The position numbers and the translations under genes are program-made. Positions 11,461 through 24,093 of a DNA stretch of 64,000 nt are shown in pieces. The first letter of the stretch is position 1. Every line of letters begins with the position of its first letter. The stretch comes from Malania oleifera (Eukaryota > Streptophyta > Magnoliopsida > Santalales > Ximeniaceae), in assembly GCF_029873635.1 (NCBI RefSeq), contig NC_080421.1:2356001-2420000 (forward strand), read 5' to 3'. The notes under the pieces were generated by a model that searched no databases, was not told the DNA's origin, and saw only the letters and a list, made by a program, of their open reading frames with translations.

Positions 11461-12020
11461 ACGGTATCAATGAAAAATGTTTAAGTTTTCATGGGTATGT
11501 GTTTTATCTTTAATAAAACATGAAAGTTTATGTGGGGACAAGCTACATACCGAACACTATTTATCATATGGAGACATGGAATATGTAAATGTTTTCCCAA
11601 TTATAATTAATTCTATATTTGTATTACAATATATTAATATTTAATAAAAAAGAAAATCAAAAAATCTCTTACACGATATATTTGATAATTTATAAAAGAA
11701 AATATATTATCATCATAAACTAAATAATCATATAAAAATCTAAAATTTATAGTATGAGATAGGTACATTTACAATAAAATAAATCTCTAGTTCATTTTGG
11801 TTATTGTTGAGCTTGGTATAATCGAGTTAAATAATAATAAGAAAAAGTTTATCCTCTTGCATCTTGATAATTCTCTAGTTCCCATTTACAATAAGTTATT
11901 TTAAATTTTTTAATAAATTAAGACAATTTTAATTTGATTTTATACACCTTTTTTATGGAAAAAATTACACAAAAAAAAATGTGAATTTGTTTGCATCCTT
12001 TTAGGGTTCGTATAAAGAAA
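11461..12020. other. AT-rich intergenic DNA, no gene seen
   Basis: No reading frame, RNA or bounded element is supported here. Confidence 0.5.
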
Positions 12021-12395
12021 ATCATGTAGTTTGCCAGAAAACCGTTGACAATTATTGCTTAACCCATCGACGGTTCACGGTTACATCGATGGTTTCAGAC
12101 AGAAACATTTTCAGAATGAAACCGTTGACGGTTTCACTAAATCGTCGCCGGAATACTGAAACCGTCAACGGTTTTGTTTGTTGTTGATATAGCCGAGAAT
12201 CTTCGTATTTGAATATTGGTTGATATCCGATAGTCAGTGATTCTCTTATTGCATTATTTGAATATTTGTTCATATCTGAAAGTTTAGGATCTTCTTGTTA
12301 TAGTTTTAGATAATTTTAAATTTGTACCAACCAGACTCTGTACAAGTCCTATATATAGGACATCTTCATATCAATGAAAGTATCCAGCAAATTCT
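12021..12395 (+). mobile_element. LTR-like fragment with AAACCGTTGACGGTTT motifs
   Basis: Four imperfect copies of a near-palindrome built on AAACCGTCGACGGTTT (around 12040, 12066, 12119 and 12160) lie upstream of a TATA-like CCTATATATAGGAC near 12350 and of the word ATCAATGAAAGTATCC. Palindromes followed by TATA are the layout of an LTR promoter. Neither end nor target duplication could be fixed, and the right side abuts an M1 MITE. It could instead be another repeat class. Confidence 0.4.
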
Positions 12396-12397
12396 AT

Positions 12398-12661
12398 AGT
12401 TCGTTTGGATCAAAGATTTTACTTGGAAAGGACAGGAAAATAAAGAGAAAATTTCTATCAAAAATAAAAGTTATTTTTAATATAATTAAAAATTAGAAAA
12501 TAAATAAATATTAATGATGTGCAAAATCAATTTTTTTTTATTATAAATTTGGTATATCTTTTTATTTTCTTTTTCACTTGATACCTAAACATAAAAATGT
12601 GAATTTCTTGATATTTTTATTTCATTTTTCTAATATTTTTTTAAGTTCCAAACGGGACCTT
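12398..12661. mobile_element. MITE (family M1), about 265 bp
   Basis: It begins AGTTCGTTTGGATCAAAG and ends TTCCAAACGGGACCT. The inside shares ACATAAAAATGTGAATTTC and neighbouring words with the M1 copy at 496-1015. There is no coding capacity. Confidence 0.65.
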
Positions 12662-12728
12662 AAGCCTTATTAAAATTTTTATTATTTATTAATCTACTTT
12701 AAATGATATGTGACTTATCAGTATACAT

Positions 12729-12970
12729 AACCAAAAATGGAATTAAATTAGAAGAATAAATTCTATTCACCACCTCTAAAAAAACCCTTGAAAGAGTGAA
12801 CTTGACTCTTTAATTAATCTCTAAGTAAATTCTAAATAATGTGTGTGAGAACCAAAAATGGAATTAAATTAGAAGAATAAATTCTATTTACCACCTCTAA
12901 AAAAACCCTTGAAAGAGTGAACTTGACTCTTTAATTAATCTCTAAGTAAATACTAAATAATGTGTGTGAG
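12729..12970. repeat. 121-bp tandem duplication
   Basis: The copies at 12729-12849 and 12850-12970 start AACCAAAAATGGAATTAAA and end AATGTGTGTGAG. They differ at only about two positions by eye, so the duplication is young. Confidence 0.92.
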
Positions 12971-15880
12971 TTTTTTTAACACTCTAGTGATTTACTATGT
13001 TACATTAGTGAGCCCTTAATATATCTCATCTATAATAGATAATCAGATGATGATAACCGATAACACCTACTACACAAATAAGTAAGAGAGAGACACGTTG
13101 CATCATATTGGATTTAAAAATTAATGAGCACGCTCCTTTATCACTATTGGTTGCTTATTAATTCTTTGAAATTTATTATAGTGTATTCATTGCATTATCT
13201 TTACACATCCGTTAAATAATGAATCTTAAATAGTACATTACTATTTATGAGTACTTTAGCTTTTATTTTTCTTTGAATTTTGGACACAACTTTAACTTTT
13301 TCTTTAAGCCTCTTAAAGTGGCCTTAGCCCATTTAAATAGTAAAGTTGATCGATCATTTTCTATAGTTTAATAGTGGACATGCAATAAAAATCAAACTCT
13401 CTATACATTTTTTCTTTTTGTTGTATTATTTTCTATTAAACTAATGTTTGGGATCATAAATTTTGAAAATTGGATTTAGATTTATACAAATTTAAAAGAA
13501 CTAATACAATTTAGTATTGTGGTTTTATTCAAATCCATACAAATCTAAATCAGAAGTCTCAATTCCATACTTCCAAACAAAAGGTAAGGAAATGGAATCA
13601 AATTTATACCATGATTTGATCATACTCTATATTCAAATTTTTATTTAATTCATTTTCTATTTTTATTTTGCAAGATAGTAAGAAAAAAAGAAGAAGCTAT
13701 CAACGTAGGTTTGAACTAAACAATACTAATCACCACTCAAAACGACCCAATTCATATTTGAACGGTAACAAACACAACACAAATGACGTGTTGCTTGTGT
13801 TATATGCATTGGCTAAATAACCTAATACTGTGTTTGGGAACATGGATTTAAATCTTCGATTTAGATTTAGGTGGATTTGGACAAATTTTAATATAATTTT
13901 ATATTATATCCTATTCAAATTCAAAACAATTCCAAACATAAGGTAAATGATTTTAATTTGGTACATAAATTTAGTCTCACAGACTCTCTTTTTTTTTTTT
14001 TGTTTTTTTGTGAGGATTAAAATATATGCATCTTATAATTTTTCTATCTTTATTTTATGTCGTGTTTCTAATTTGGAAATGCAATGAAGAAAAAAATTTA
14101 AATTAGGGTTTCAATTTTATATATATATTCCATTGTTGGTCAAAACTGAAATGGTTAATTACTTATCCAAAAATCAAGCATTTGCTTTTTTTTTTTTAAA
14201 TCTACATTTAATACTAAAGCCCACCTACTTTGAATTCATTAAGAAGCCTATTTAAGTCAACGTAATCCCTTCATAAGAAGTAATAACTTCAACCATTTAT
14301 TTTACACTGTTTCTTAAGAATCTCTCAATTTCAAAGTTGAAATTTGACAAGTATTTATTAAAATATTACATGAGATAATAAACTTAACCTTTTTTTTTTT
14401 GGGTCTAATGAAATCCAATCTTTTCTGTTGTACGAACATCTTAAGATATTTAGTATATATCTCCTACAACGGCACTATAACGTTAAGTAAATATTTTGAA
14501 GGAGTGCATTATTTAAATACGAGCATAAAATAAATATTATACGTACATTTTTAATATTATTATAATAGAGAACTAATTTTTTCAATACTACAAAATAGGT
14601 AAATAATATCTCACAAACAATTAATGCCTATAACAAGATTTAATTACTGAATTTACATTACATATTTCCATAATATTTCAACATATTTAAGTGAAATTGT
14701 GAAAGAATATTGCCTTCATTGACCCAATGTATTAATTTTTTTTTTCAAATACTTTTGTATCTAGGTACCATTGAAATTAAGTAGAAACCCTAAACAGATG
14801 CTTTGAGTACAAGTAAATTGAATAATTAATCTGCGTAATTAGTTTAAACCTCATCATACTATTTATTTTTCAAATTAAATTGATCAAGTTTTGATATCGT
14901 GTTTCAATTAGCTAGACATTCATCACAATAATTAATTCCTATAGAGTCTATCACGATCATGCCAACCTACTATCTCTATTATGTGATGAAACACCAAAAA
15001 CGAAATCGCACCCTTATCCTGATTCATCTCCGGTACTAAATTAAATCGATCACTATATTTTTGTATCTTGTACTTGCCTATTTTTAACAAGATTCAAACT
15101 CGAAACCGATAACATGAAAATCGAGTTTATGAAAACGAAATTTGAGAATTGAGTTTTTGGGTCAAAGTATACCAATTAAAGTTTGAAGGTCAAGGCCTCA
15201 GTTCCCATGGGATTCAAATCAACAATCACATAAAACTACACTTGCATATTAATTCATGATTCCCACGCAAGAACACAACCTTGGGACCATGCACGATGCG
15301 TATGAATTTTCTAATTTAATTTTAATAAATAATAAATAATAAATAATGTCAAAGCACGGGATTACGATACCCGATGGGCTTGCCAATGTCTACTTCGGGG
15401 CCTACAGCACCGTATCGTGGTCCCTCCATCCCCACCATCCAAACACATGATGGGTTTTACCTGACCTTTGGACCGCCCATCCCTCCATTGTCTAACAGCT
15501 GATTGGTGTGGAGTCTCAATCGAGGTCCATATAATAATTACTTTAATAAATAAATGAGTTTTTATCAAGCATCTCAATTTATTTTTTAAAAAGTATAAAT
15601 AAAATTTATTTTATGATATTTTTATATGTTAAATTATTTTAAAATATAAAAATTCAAATATAATTTATTTATTTTTAAATAAAATTAAATACTTTGCATT
15701 ACTATATTTATTTTCCCCATTTTTTGTTGACTTACTACACATTTATGAGTTGAATTTTAAATTTCACCATGTACTTAGCAATTTTAATAGGTTGAAGTGA
15801 ATCGGACAGGTCATCGCCATTGATATTTTGAGTCACATTAAAAAATGAACAAGTTTACTAAATAAACGGTGGGGATTTAT
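12971..15880. other. Gene-free AT-rich stretch with two small MITE-like inverted-repeat elements
   Basis: No gene or RNA is supported. Two short elements share termini: 13445-13580 and 13831-13940 both begin GTTTGGGA, carry GGATTTAGATTTA-like words in opposite orientation at their ends, and finish TTCCAAACA. A third, weaker relative is at 23931-23998. The remainder is AT-rich. Confidence 0.5.
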
Positions 15881-16574
15881 CCAGGACTGACGACGGGGCA
15901 CGTCAAACTGTACGGTGTTGATTTGTTTGATCGTAAACTTTGCTAAAGAGACAGCGCGTTGCGTGGAACCGGAAGCTTTTTTCTTATGACCGTACGCTCA
16001 TTGTTCGGCGCAAATCGGACGGTCCACGCCAACTCCTACTCTAGGCTCGCCTGCAGAGCATCCGACCAGCCAACCCACTGCAATAGCCTTCTGGCACGTC
16101 ACGTGCATCTGACTCCACACTACGGTGCTCCGCGTGCACATCCAATCTCTGTGTGTAAGCGCTTCCACGTTAATCCGACGGAAGGCGTTGTTTCCTTTTT
16201 TCCGTTCCGAAAAAAATTAACCGCCGGTTCGTCTCTTTCGCACGCAATTCCCGCCATTATCATTACAACCCAACGCCCTATTGCACCAGCATGAGGCGTG
16301 GGCCCTAGGCGGCACCCGATCCACCAAGCATTGTGGTCCCCCCCAGCCTTCCACGTCGCCTTCAACTCTGCCACGTGAGCAAGAATTAATTTGGAAAACT
16401 GAAATAAACGGGAACCGATAATTCCAAATTTTTGTTTTTGAAAAACAAAAACTGATCATTATTAATTTATTACTCAGTTTGCGTCATTGAAATTGGAAAT
16501 TTGGAATAATTATTGGGCTTTAAATAGTTTTATTTTTAAATATTATTTTAAAATATAAACATAAATATATTTAC
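15881..16574 (+). promoter_or_regulatory. Distal upstream region of ROPGEF1 with G-box motifs
   Basis: CpG and GC content rise sharply near 15890 compared with the AT-rich DNA before it. CACGTG G-boxes lie at 16100-16105 and 16372-16377, with CACGTC words nearby. G-boxes bind plant bZIP and bHLH factors. The open frames on both strands here show no recognisable domain and are treated as chance. Promoter function is inferred from position only. Confidence 0.4.
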
Positions 16575-17087
16575 CTATTTTTCGTTTAGATTTGAGGGTT
16601 AACGGACTTTCGGCTACCAAACCGGGCCCGAGGGCAAATTAATTGTGGCATACCAAACGCGGCCCATGAGGTAGCTGACGTGGCAACAGCAGTAGCGCGA
16701 GGGAGTGGAAGAAGAAAGGGACCGTGTCGGACGGCAGTACGCCTGATGAGGAAGACGTTGCCTGCAAACGGCGTCACTTTTGCTTTTTAACTCATCGCCC
16801 TCGCCGCAGAAAAGAGAGCAAAAGCAGCCAAAGAAAATAGGGAGTACTGAAGAAACGTTGAGATAAAACCAGAAGCGCTTCCTTTGTGTGCTTTTGCTTT
16901 TCCTTTCACACTACCACCGGCGACACTACTGATACAACCGCCGGAGCCGTTAGAGACGCCCTAGCAGTCATCTCCTACGGCAAACGAAAAACCTCTCTTC
17001 CGATCTGATAGCGCAAGCTTGTCGTGTTCGTTACTGTAGCAAATGTGAGTAAATCTGAGATTTATCTGGCATTCTTGATACTTGGCG
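16575..17087 (+). promoter_or_regulatory. Proximal promoter and 5' leader of ROPGEF1
   Basis: This stretch is rich in CpG. It contains an ACGT-core bZIP site, TGACGTGG, at 16677-16684, and runs without interruption into the ROPGEF1 start codon. The part from roughly 16800 looks like a transcribed leader, with purine-rich then pyrimidine-rich tracts. No TATA box could be placed with confidence. Confidence 0.5.
17043..17048 (+). promoter_or_regulatory. Minimal start-stop upstream ORF (ATGTGA)
   Basis: An ATG followed at once by TGA lies 39 bases before the main ATG of ROPGEF1. Start-stop elements are known in plants to stall ribosomes and lower translation of the downstream frame, with the AUGUAA of a boron transporter-related system as the studied case. 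The same bases also form a donor-like AT|GTGAGT, but no acceptor follows before the main ATG, so an intron is unlikely. Confidence 0.5.
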
Positions 17088-19591
17088 ATGGGGAGCGTTT
17101 CGTCGGAGGACGGGTCCGACCAGCAGAGCGAGCGGTGTAGCGGGAGCTACAGCCTCAGCGCCGACGTGAGCGAGTCGGAGAGTTCGAGTAGTTTCTCTTG
17201 CCGGCGGTACGGGCGGGAAGGTGGTTCGAGCTCCATCTCGTCGTCTCCGCGTGCTTCCAGGCCGACGTTAGGGAATTTCTGCTTTCCTCCGCCTCCACCG
17301 CTGATGTTACCGGTGATCGGCGGCAAGGATGTTGTGGTTTGGGATGAGAAGCCACAGAAACGGGAGACTGATTTGTCTGGTTAGTCATTTTTATTTTTAT
17401 TACCCCTCCCCCTCCCAAAAAAGTTCTAAATCTGTGCTAGAGTTGTGATTTGTATTCGATTTTAATTTCTAGGTAAGTTCAGATAAATAATCTAATTTTA
17501 TGCTGTTTAAGGCTTCATTTGGAACTTGAAAATCTTGAAGGAAAGGAAATTAGGAAGGAATTTGCCTGGTTTCGATAGCAAGAAAAAAGAGAGAATAAAA
17601 GATATGTAGAATATTATGAAGACAATTTTTATTTGCATATTATCAACCTTCGATTTTTTTTTTGATCGCCAATATAATTTATCAATTTTTTGTATTCTTA
17701 ATAGTATTTGAGATAGAGAGGTAATACAATGGTAAATTAATTTGATTTGTGTTTAAGTTCATAGCTGGGTCAAGTTTGAGGTCAATAATTGAAGTCCACA
17801 CTGTTAAGTGATGATCTCAGTGTGTGCATTTTGGAATTTATCCATCTTTTAAAAATGTGTTTCCTTTTGCAGAGGTTGAGATGATGAAGGAAAGATTTGC
17901 TAAGCTTCTTCTTGGAGAAGACATGTCTGGTGGGGGTAAGGGTGTCTGCACTGCTCTTGCCATCTCAAATGCCATTACAAACCTCTCTGGTTAGTTTCTA
18001 TGAAGTCTATTAGCTGTCTTAAATCTGTTTCATTCTGAAATTTAATTATGGGCTCAAATTGAAATGATAGCTACTGTGTTTGGGGAGCTATGGAGGCTAG
18101 AACCGTTGGCACCACAAAAGAAGTCAATGTGGTGCAGAGAGATGGAATGGCTCTTATGCGTAAGCGATTCAATTGTAGAACTTGTGCCTTCAGTACAACA
18201 ATTCCCTGGCGGGGGCACTTATGAAGTAATGGAAACTCGGCCACGATCTGATTTATACATGAATCTTCCTGCTCTCAAGAAGCTCGATGCAATGTTGCTT
18301 AGCATCCTTGATGGATTTCGTAATACTGAGTTTTGGTATGTGGATCGAGGGATAGTTTTCGACGATTGTGATGATGGGTTTCCATCACCAAAGTCTAGTG
18401 GGAGACCTTCAACTCGGCAAGAAGAGAAATGGTGGTTGCCTTGCCCAAAGGTTCCTCCGAATGGATTAACCGAGGATGCAAGGAAGAGGTTGCAGCAGTG
18501 TAGGGACTGCACAAGCCAAATCTTGAAGGCTGCAATGGCAATCAACAGCAGTGTGCTTGCAGAGATGGAGATTCCAAGTGCCTACCTGGAGACTTTGCCC
18601 AAGGTATATGTTTTTTTCAATTGAGCTTAACTATTTTGTATAATTTTGCTCACTTATTTATCATTTGATATGAATCTGATTGCCTTAATGATATGAGAAA
18701 TTATTGCTTTATTAGTCTGTAGTGAGTTAATGAGCATTACATTTAAGCTTTAAGGAGTTTGAGGAATATTAAATGGAAGTGTTTGATTTATGGAATTAAG
18801 AAAGTGAAGGTGTGGCTGACTGAGGATGCTTGCTCTTACATTGTCTTCCCTTTAAAGGAGTAGTAACTACAGTCCATCAACAAAGGTCAATGAAAACTTC
18901 CTTCCTGTTTTATTGGCTGTATTTGTTCACTCTGGTGTTCTAGGTGTATGAAGATGTTGAATAGGATAAGAAGAATTTATATGAATCTTATGTCCGTACT
19001 GATTAAAAACATGATTTGCTTAGTGGGACAGAAAGTGACAAAATTGTTTAGAATGGTTGAGGCTTAAAAAAATGAGAGGAAGGCTAAATGACAAACAAAA
19101 TGGGACGGATTAGAATCTTGTTTGTTAAGTATATGAATATTTTTGTTTGTTTGGTTAGGTTGTCAAGAATAATTGTGTTAATAAATATGAAGGACAGTCC
19201 TGCTACTTTGTTGACATAGTTAGATTTCATGGTTCAGTTAGCAAGTAAGTGGACAATGTGCCACTTGGTTAAAAAAAAATTTAAAAAAAAGTAAAAAAAA
19301 GTGGACAATGTGCCTGTTGAGCCCCTTAAAAATTGTTGATTTTACTAATTTCTGACTGAAATTCAACAGCCTAAACACAATCTAATAGAGATTCTGTGTC
19401 CAATTTAACTCTGCTGACTTTGTGCAGCATAGTTGGGAAGTTCTGAAATCTTATGGGGTTTACATTTGTTGTGACTTTATTTTTTAGCTTCTTTTATAAT
19501 TAATTTATGCCATCATATCATGTTAGATACCAAGTTTTTCTTTCCATCTGGAGCATTTATCCAACGCCACATGCTTGGTATTCCATTCCAC

Positions 19592-19622
<31 letters not shown>

Positions 19623-21126
19623 TTAAGCTGGCGCACATAGACAACTGCTTAGTTCATGCATGCTACATGCTGCTACCCATTTCTCAAACTATATGCAAAT
19701 TAAACTGATCCCAACTTTATCATGCCAAAGGGGAACTTGTATGGCTTTATTCTATACCTTTTAGCTCTTGGATACTCCTAGGAATTTTACGAGTGGAGAT
19801 TTGAGAAACTGTGAATTTCCTAGAATAGGTAGGTCATATATGCTTATATTTTTAATTTTCTTTGCATTGTTTAATTGCATTGCAGACTGGAAAATCTTGT
19901 TTGGGTGATATTATCTATCGCTATTTAACTGCCGACCAGTTCACTCCAGAATGTCTCCTTGATTGCATGGACTTGTCATCAGAGCATCATACACTGGAAG
20001 TAGCAAATGTTATAGAGGCAGCTATTCACATATGGAGGCAGAAAGATCAGAAAAGGCATACAAGTCACATGAAAGGTAGGCGTTCTTGGGGTGGTAAGGT
20101 CAAAGGTCTTGTTGCTGACTCTGAAAAGAATCACTTTCTGGCACAACGTGCTGAGACCCTCTTGCACCGCCTGAGGATTCGTTTTCCTGGCCTCCCACAA
20201 ACTGCACTGGATATGAGCAAGATTCAATACAATAAGGTATGCTGCGCCTGCTTGTTTCTATATCATGTTTATTGATGAATCTGAAATTAGAATTTCTAAT
20301 TGTCTACCAAACATGGTGAGGATTGATGCTCAAAGCATATGGTATATTGGTTTCTCTGACATAATCACAATGATGGCTATTATAATAGTCCCAATCAGTG
20401 CCGATTCTTGGAGGTGAGGTGTTTTGAAACATAAAAATCAATCAACCTTACTTGTAATTGCAGTATATCGATTCAACAGGTGTTCATGTGGCATAACCCC
20501 AAGTTTGTGGAGATCGACAAGAATGTTTTTTGTAAATGTTCATTTTGTTTGCAATCTCAATTGATGTATATTGATGCAGCTGCAGTTCCTGTAACTGCTT
20601 AACTAGACAGGATTTGTCTAAAGATATGAGGAATAAACTCAATGTTCTCTTTTGGAAACGACATAGATGAAATTTCAAGTTTCTTGTTGTTTTGCAGGAT
20701 GTAGGACAAGCAATCCTTGAAAGCTACTCAAGGGTAATGGAAAGCTTGGCCTTCAACATAAGGGCAAGGATTGATGATCTCCTTTATGTGGATGATGCTA
20801 CCAGGCGATGTTCTGCCGCAGATTCAGTGTCTCTTTTTGGCAGGGAAGGTTTAGGTGGTATCCCCATCCAGAAGCGAATGACGCCAAGTCCTTTCTCGAT
20901 CCGTCACACCCCTTATTCGTCTCCCTTTGCAACGCCAACCTTCTGTTCTTCCCCTCCTTGTGGAAGCCCTGGAAGAGCGCCTTCATCTCTTGGCAAGAAG
21001 AGTCACAAGGCGGCATCTGACCTGAAATTTGATAAACCATCCCTGGTTGACACGGACAGGATATGGTCATATGCTGGGAATCTCAGCGCCTTGAAACTTC
21101 CCGGGGAGGCACCCGAGCGAGATTGA
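17088..21126 (+). CDS. ROPGEF1: Rop guanine nucleotide exchange factor 1 (PRONE domain)
   Basis: The protein activates plant Rho-type GTPases (ROPs) at the plasma membrane by promoting GDP release, and acts in polar growth and receptor-kinase signalling. Five exons, 17088-17379, 17873-17989, 18071-18603, 19886-20236 and 20698-21126, join at GT-AG sites into 1722 nt (573 residues plus stop). The start [10 protein letters not shown] matches the family; an in-frame TTG six bases upstream is not needed. Residues 1-96 are a Ser-rich variable region, followed by the PRONE domain at about 97-468. This contains [19 protein letters not shown], the paired tryptophans of the WW loop (W257-W258, in [13 protein letters not shown]) and [11 protein letters not shown]. 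The tail, 469-573, is Ser/Pro-rich and ends WSYAGNLS...PERD, as I recall Arabidopsis RopGEF1 doing. In the family this tail is autoinhibitory and a receptor-kinase contact. The frame is intact and no defect is seen. Confidence 0.96.
17512..17700. mobile_element. M1-type MITE fragment in ROPGEF1 intron 1
   Basis: The words GGCTTCATTTGGAACTTGAAA and GGAAAGGAAATTAGGAAGGAA, followed by a decayed AT-rich body, resemble the M1 copies near 29296. It lies wholly inside intron 1 and leaves both splice sites untouched. Confidence 0.4.
19592..19618. repeat. (CT)n microsatellite in ROPGEF1 intron 3
   Basis: An uninterrupted CT run of about 27 bases inside the 1282-bp third intron. Confidence 0.95.
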
Positions 21127-21340
21127 GGACAAAAGATTGATTTGAGTTGAAAACAAAGGAGGCTGTTTGAGTAAGGGCTAGGCGAGGTTGGTTCTTCTGA
21201 ACCTGTATATTTTTTTAGCATAGGAATATCATGATTCAAAGTTCTGACCATGGCCTTTTCAGTAGGTGTAGGAGGAATATGGTTATATCCTTTTGTAATG
21301 TTGTAGATTTTGTTGCTTTTTTCTTTTTCAATCTACATCT
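21127..21340 (+). other. Probable ROPGEF1 3' untranslated region
   Basis: The sequence after the stop codon stays transcript-like (T-rich, with TTTTGTAATGTTGTAG near 21290) before the base composition shifts near 21340. No canonical AATAAA is evident, so the end is approximate. Confidence 0.4.
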
Positions 21341-21828
21341 TCATTCTAAAATTTAGCTAATATGACCTCCTAGACCTTACAAATCATAGCTAATAATTAT
21401 CTCGAAGTAGGGCTATGATAATAGGTAATCCTTTATTAATTAGGCTCAATGTTAGCCTTGAAATATCATGTCAAGAAAAATAATGCACCTATGTAATGAT
21501 TTCGAGTTTTCTAATGTTAAAAGTAAATGCAAGTCGCTTTTGCCTGAGATTTTGGACATTGATATATGCATACCTTAAAGTTTTACTATATCTTGGTCAT
21601 ATCTTAAGGTAGAAAAATTAAGCCTATCATGATCCCTCTCCCGTTCGTCACATGATTGATGTAATTTTAAAATAGTATGAAGCCATTTTGAAGTCATGTG
21701 GGCTAGTTAATTAGTAAGAAATAAACCCAAGATTGGCCTAATAATGCTAGTGAGCCAACACTAAAATATTTGTGTTGGGGTGGAGTGAGTTAATAAAGCA
21801 AATTTGCCTATTTTTTGCAGTTTAATTG

Positions 21829-22110
21829 TATTAGTGTACGCAGCTTCAAAGTCAGTATAAGATTCTATTAGTTCTCTCCTTGATGCTTAGGTTTTGAGGA
21901 TGAGTTCTTTAATATGGTATTAGAGTTGGGCCTTGGGCTACTTGGCTTCTCCGTGGATTAGACTTCTCCTCGCCTCATTTCCTCCCATGGGTTTAAAGGG
22001 AAATATTAGTGTGCGTTCAGTCCTATATCGTCTCTGTAAGTAATTTCAAAGTCAATATAAGATCCTTTTAGTTCTTTCCTTGACACCTAGGTTTTGAGGA
22101 TGAGTTCTCT
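21829..22110. repeat. Direct repeat, 200-bp period, in retroelement debris
   Basis: A block starting TTCAAAGTCA at 21845 recurs from 22045. Both copies run into TAGGTTTTGAGGATGAGTTC. Between them is TGGTATTAGAGTTGGGCC (near 21916), which resembles a retrotransposon primer-binding site. The layout could be the worn LTR pair and leader of a small LTR element lying next to the copia gag remnant. Confidence 0.45.
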
Positions 22111-22276
22111 AAAAAATTGAAATTTTTAGGTGATAAATATAGAAACACGCAATGCATAATTTACTCATTTGAACTTAAAGCATGACCAAGAACTAGAAAA
22201 AAAAAAATCACATCCTTAACCAAGTAATTTTGGAATTTAAGCCTTGAATAAGTTCATAAGTGCGTTTTTAAGAACC

Positions 22277-22520
22277 TTATGAGGTAAATACAAGAAATTG
22301 AAACCTTCCTAGGGCATAGACGCGACATAGGCACAATGAAAAAGCGCTGGCAATAGTTTTGTTAAAATCATTTAGGTGCTCTTCTATGGGTTTTCCTCCA
22401 TGCATTTGAAGAGTATGCAACTTTTTCTTCAAACACAGTCGATTTGTAAGTGACTTCATCATGAACAAACATTTCAATTTCAGCCATAGCTTAGCAGCTG
22501 AAGTTTCTTTTGACACTTCT
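22277..22520 (-). mobile_element. copia-type gag fragment
   Basis: The minus strand encodes words typical of the UBN2/gag domain of plant copia elements, such as SAAKLWLKLKCLFMMKSLTN and HLNDFNKTIASAF. No other parts of the element adjoin it, so it is an isolated, broken fossil. Confidence 0.75.
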
Positions 22521-22524
22521 CGTA

Positions 22525-22825
22525 GAACTTCACCTCCTAAAGTGGGGGGATCGTGTGTTCGAGTCCTGATTGATACACTTGTGGAGCCAGCAGTTGATGC
22601 CTCCGGTCGCCGTGTCTTGTGGATGGTAAAACGAGATGGGTCCTAGGCTCAAATTTGACGAATGCCTAACTGGCACTGGAAGTCGCAACAGCATCCGATT
22701 AACTCAGAGGGTGAACCATGGGGGAAGGCCGCCATCCCGTGGATTTGGTGCAGCAATAGGGGGTCCGAAGGGCTTGTTGATGACTGAAGTTCCCACATAT
22801 ACCCAAAAAAAAAAAGAAAAAGAAA
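22525..22825 (+). mobile_element. SINE-like sequence
   Basis: A polymerase III B-box-like GTGTTCGAGTCCTGA lies near 22555. About 250 bp downstream the sequence ends in an A-rich tail (AAAAAAAAAAAGAAAAAGAAA, near 22805), which is the layout of a tRNA-derived SINE. The A box is not clear and no flanking duplication was found. It lies directly against the copia gag remnant. Confidence 0.4.
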
Positions 22826-22861
22826 TTGAAACCTCAGAGCCGGAGGAATCAACGTTTGCAA

Positions 22862-24093
22862 ACTATCTATTCTTCCATATATGAGTAGGCAAGGCCTCCA
22901 AATCTGTCGCCAAATTTTCTAAAATTTTTAAATTTTATTTTACAAAATATACGCAGCAACATCTCAATAATTTGGTGACATTTTTTTTTAAACATAATTT
23001 TCAGTACCTGACCAATCTACTAATTTTTTTTTATTACCTTGGCTATTGGATTGTTTGTGACCAGGGCAACATTACAAACAAATAAAAAAAATCAATTTGA
23101 CACAACAAAGGACTTAATATTTAAGAGTTGAGAATGTTTGGGGAAAAAAATACAACCGCCATAAATCTATTTATGTGAGGGACCTTAGCGTTGATGATGA
23201 AGTAAAGATTCTATTATTCAAGTAAAACTTGTTTTATGACAATAGTGTATTTGGTTTTTGTGATAAAACTAATTAGGTGATGACAAGCTGTTTGGTTCAT
23301 GATTTGTTTTAACATTTCTGAGAATATGATGTCCATTCTATTACATCCAACAATCTCATATTTTTTGGGAAGAAAAAATTTTCATAGAGCATGGAAATGA
23401 TGAGGTTTGTGTTCTAATTATCTCTGACGTGTCAAATTTTATATTCTAGTTATTAGGTTGTACTTCTAACTTTCTCTATGAAATTGTGTTTTAGAATTAA
23501 AATTAAGTTTGAACTGTGTGGTTAGGCGAAATAACTATTCATTGGAATAAGATGAAATATGATTACATTTTAGGAATTAAGGGAACAATTATTTCTTATA
23601 TATTTCTAACTATTTTACACAATATATAAGAAGAACGGAATAGACATCCATGTGATGAAATTTGGAAATAGTTATTTATTGTCTATTTCTTATTATAGAC
23701 TCATAAAATGCTTCACATTAGTATTTACTTTCTAGTAATAATATAATTTCTTATATAACTAATTGTAATTAACCTACTAAAATTAATTTATTTCTGAAAG
23801 TAGACATTTTACAAACTAAACGTAACCTATATTTTAGTAGACAATGCATGTAATGGAAGAAAACAAACTCTTTGAAAGTTAACGTTGTATTTTGAAGTGT
23901 AAAGTTCAAACTTTAGATTTGAAATTAGGTGCATTTGGATAAATTAAATTTTAACCGAATCCAATACAAATTCAAATCCAAAATATCTCTAAACATAAGA
24001 TAACATGGAGGCAATAACCATATGAAAGTTTTTCTTTTCACTTTTTTTTTTCTTGCTTACAATAACATTCTTAAAAATATCACACTTCAAGGT
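22862..24093. other. AT-rich intergenic DNA, no gene seen
   Basis: No coding sequence or RNA gene is supported. A weak MITE-like inverted structure at 23931-23998 shares wording with those at 13445 and 13831. Confidence 0.5.

Noticed and set aside
15959-16459. Overlapping open frames on both strands upstream of ROPGEF1
   Set aside because: Frames open on both strands in a CpG-rich tract, with no natural start context, introns or recognisable domain. Promoter sequence explains them better.
17082-17087. Earlier in-frame TTG start for ROPGEF1
   Set aside because: TTG is not a usual plant start codon, and the ATG at 17088 gives the N-terminus expected of the family.
22525-22825. A tRNA gene suggested by GTTCGAGTCC
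   Set aside because: No cloverleaf can be formed around the B-box-like word. A SINE-like origin with an A-rich tail fits better.
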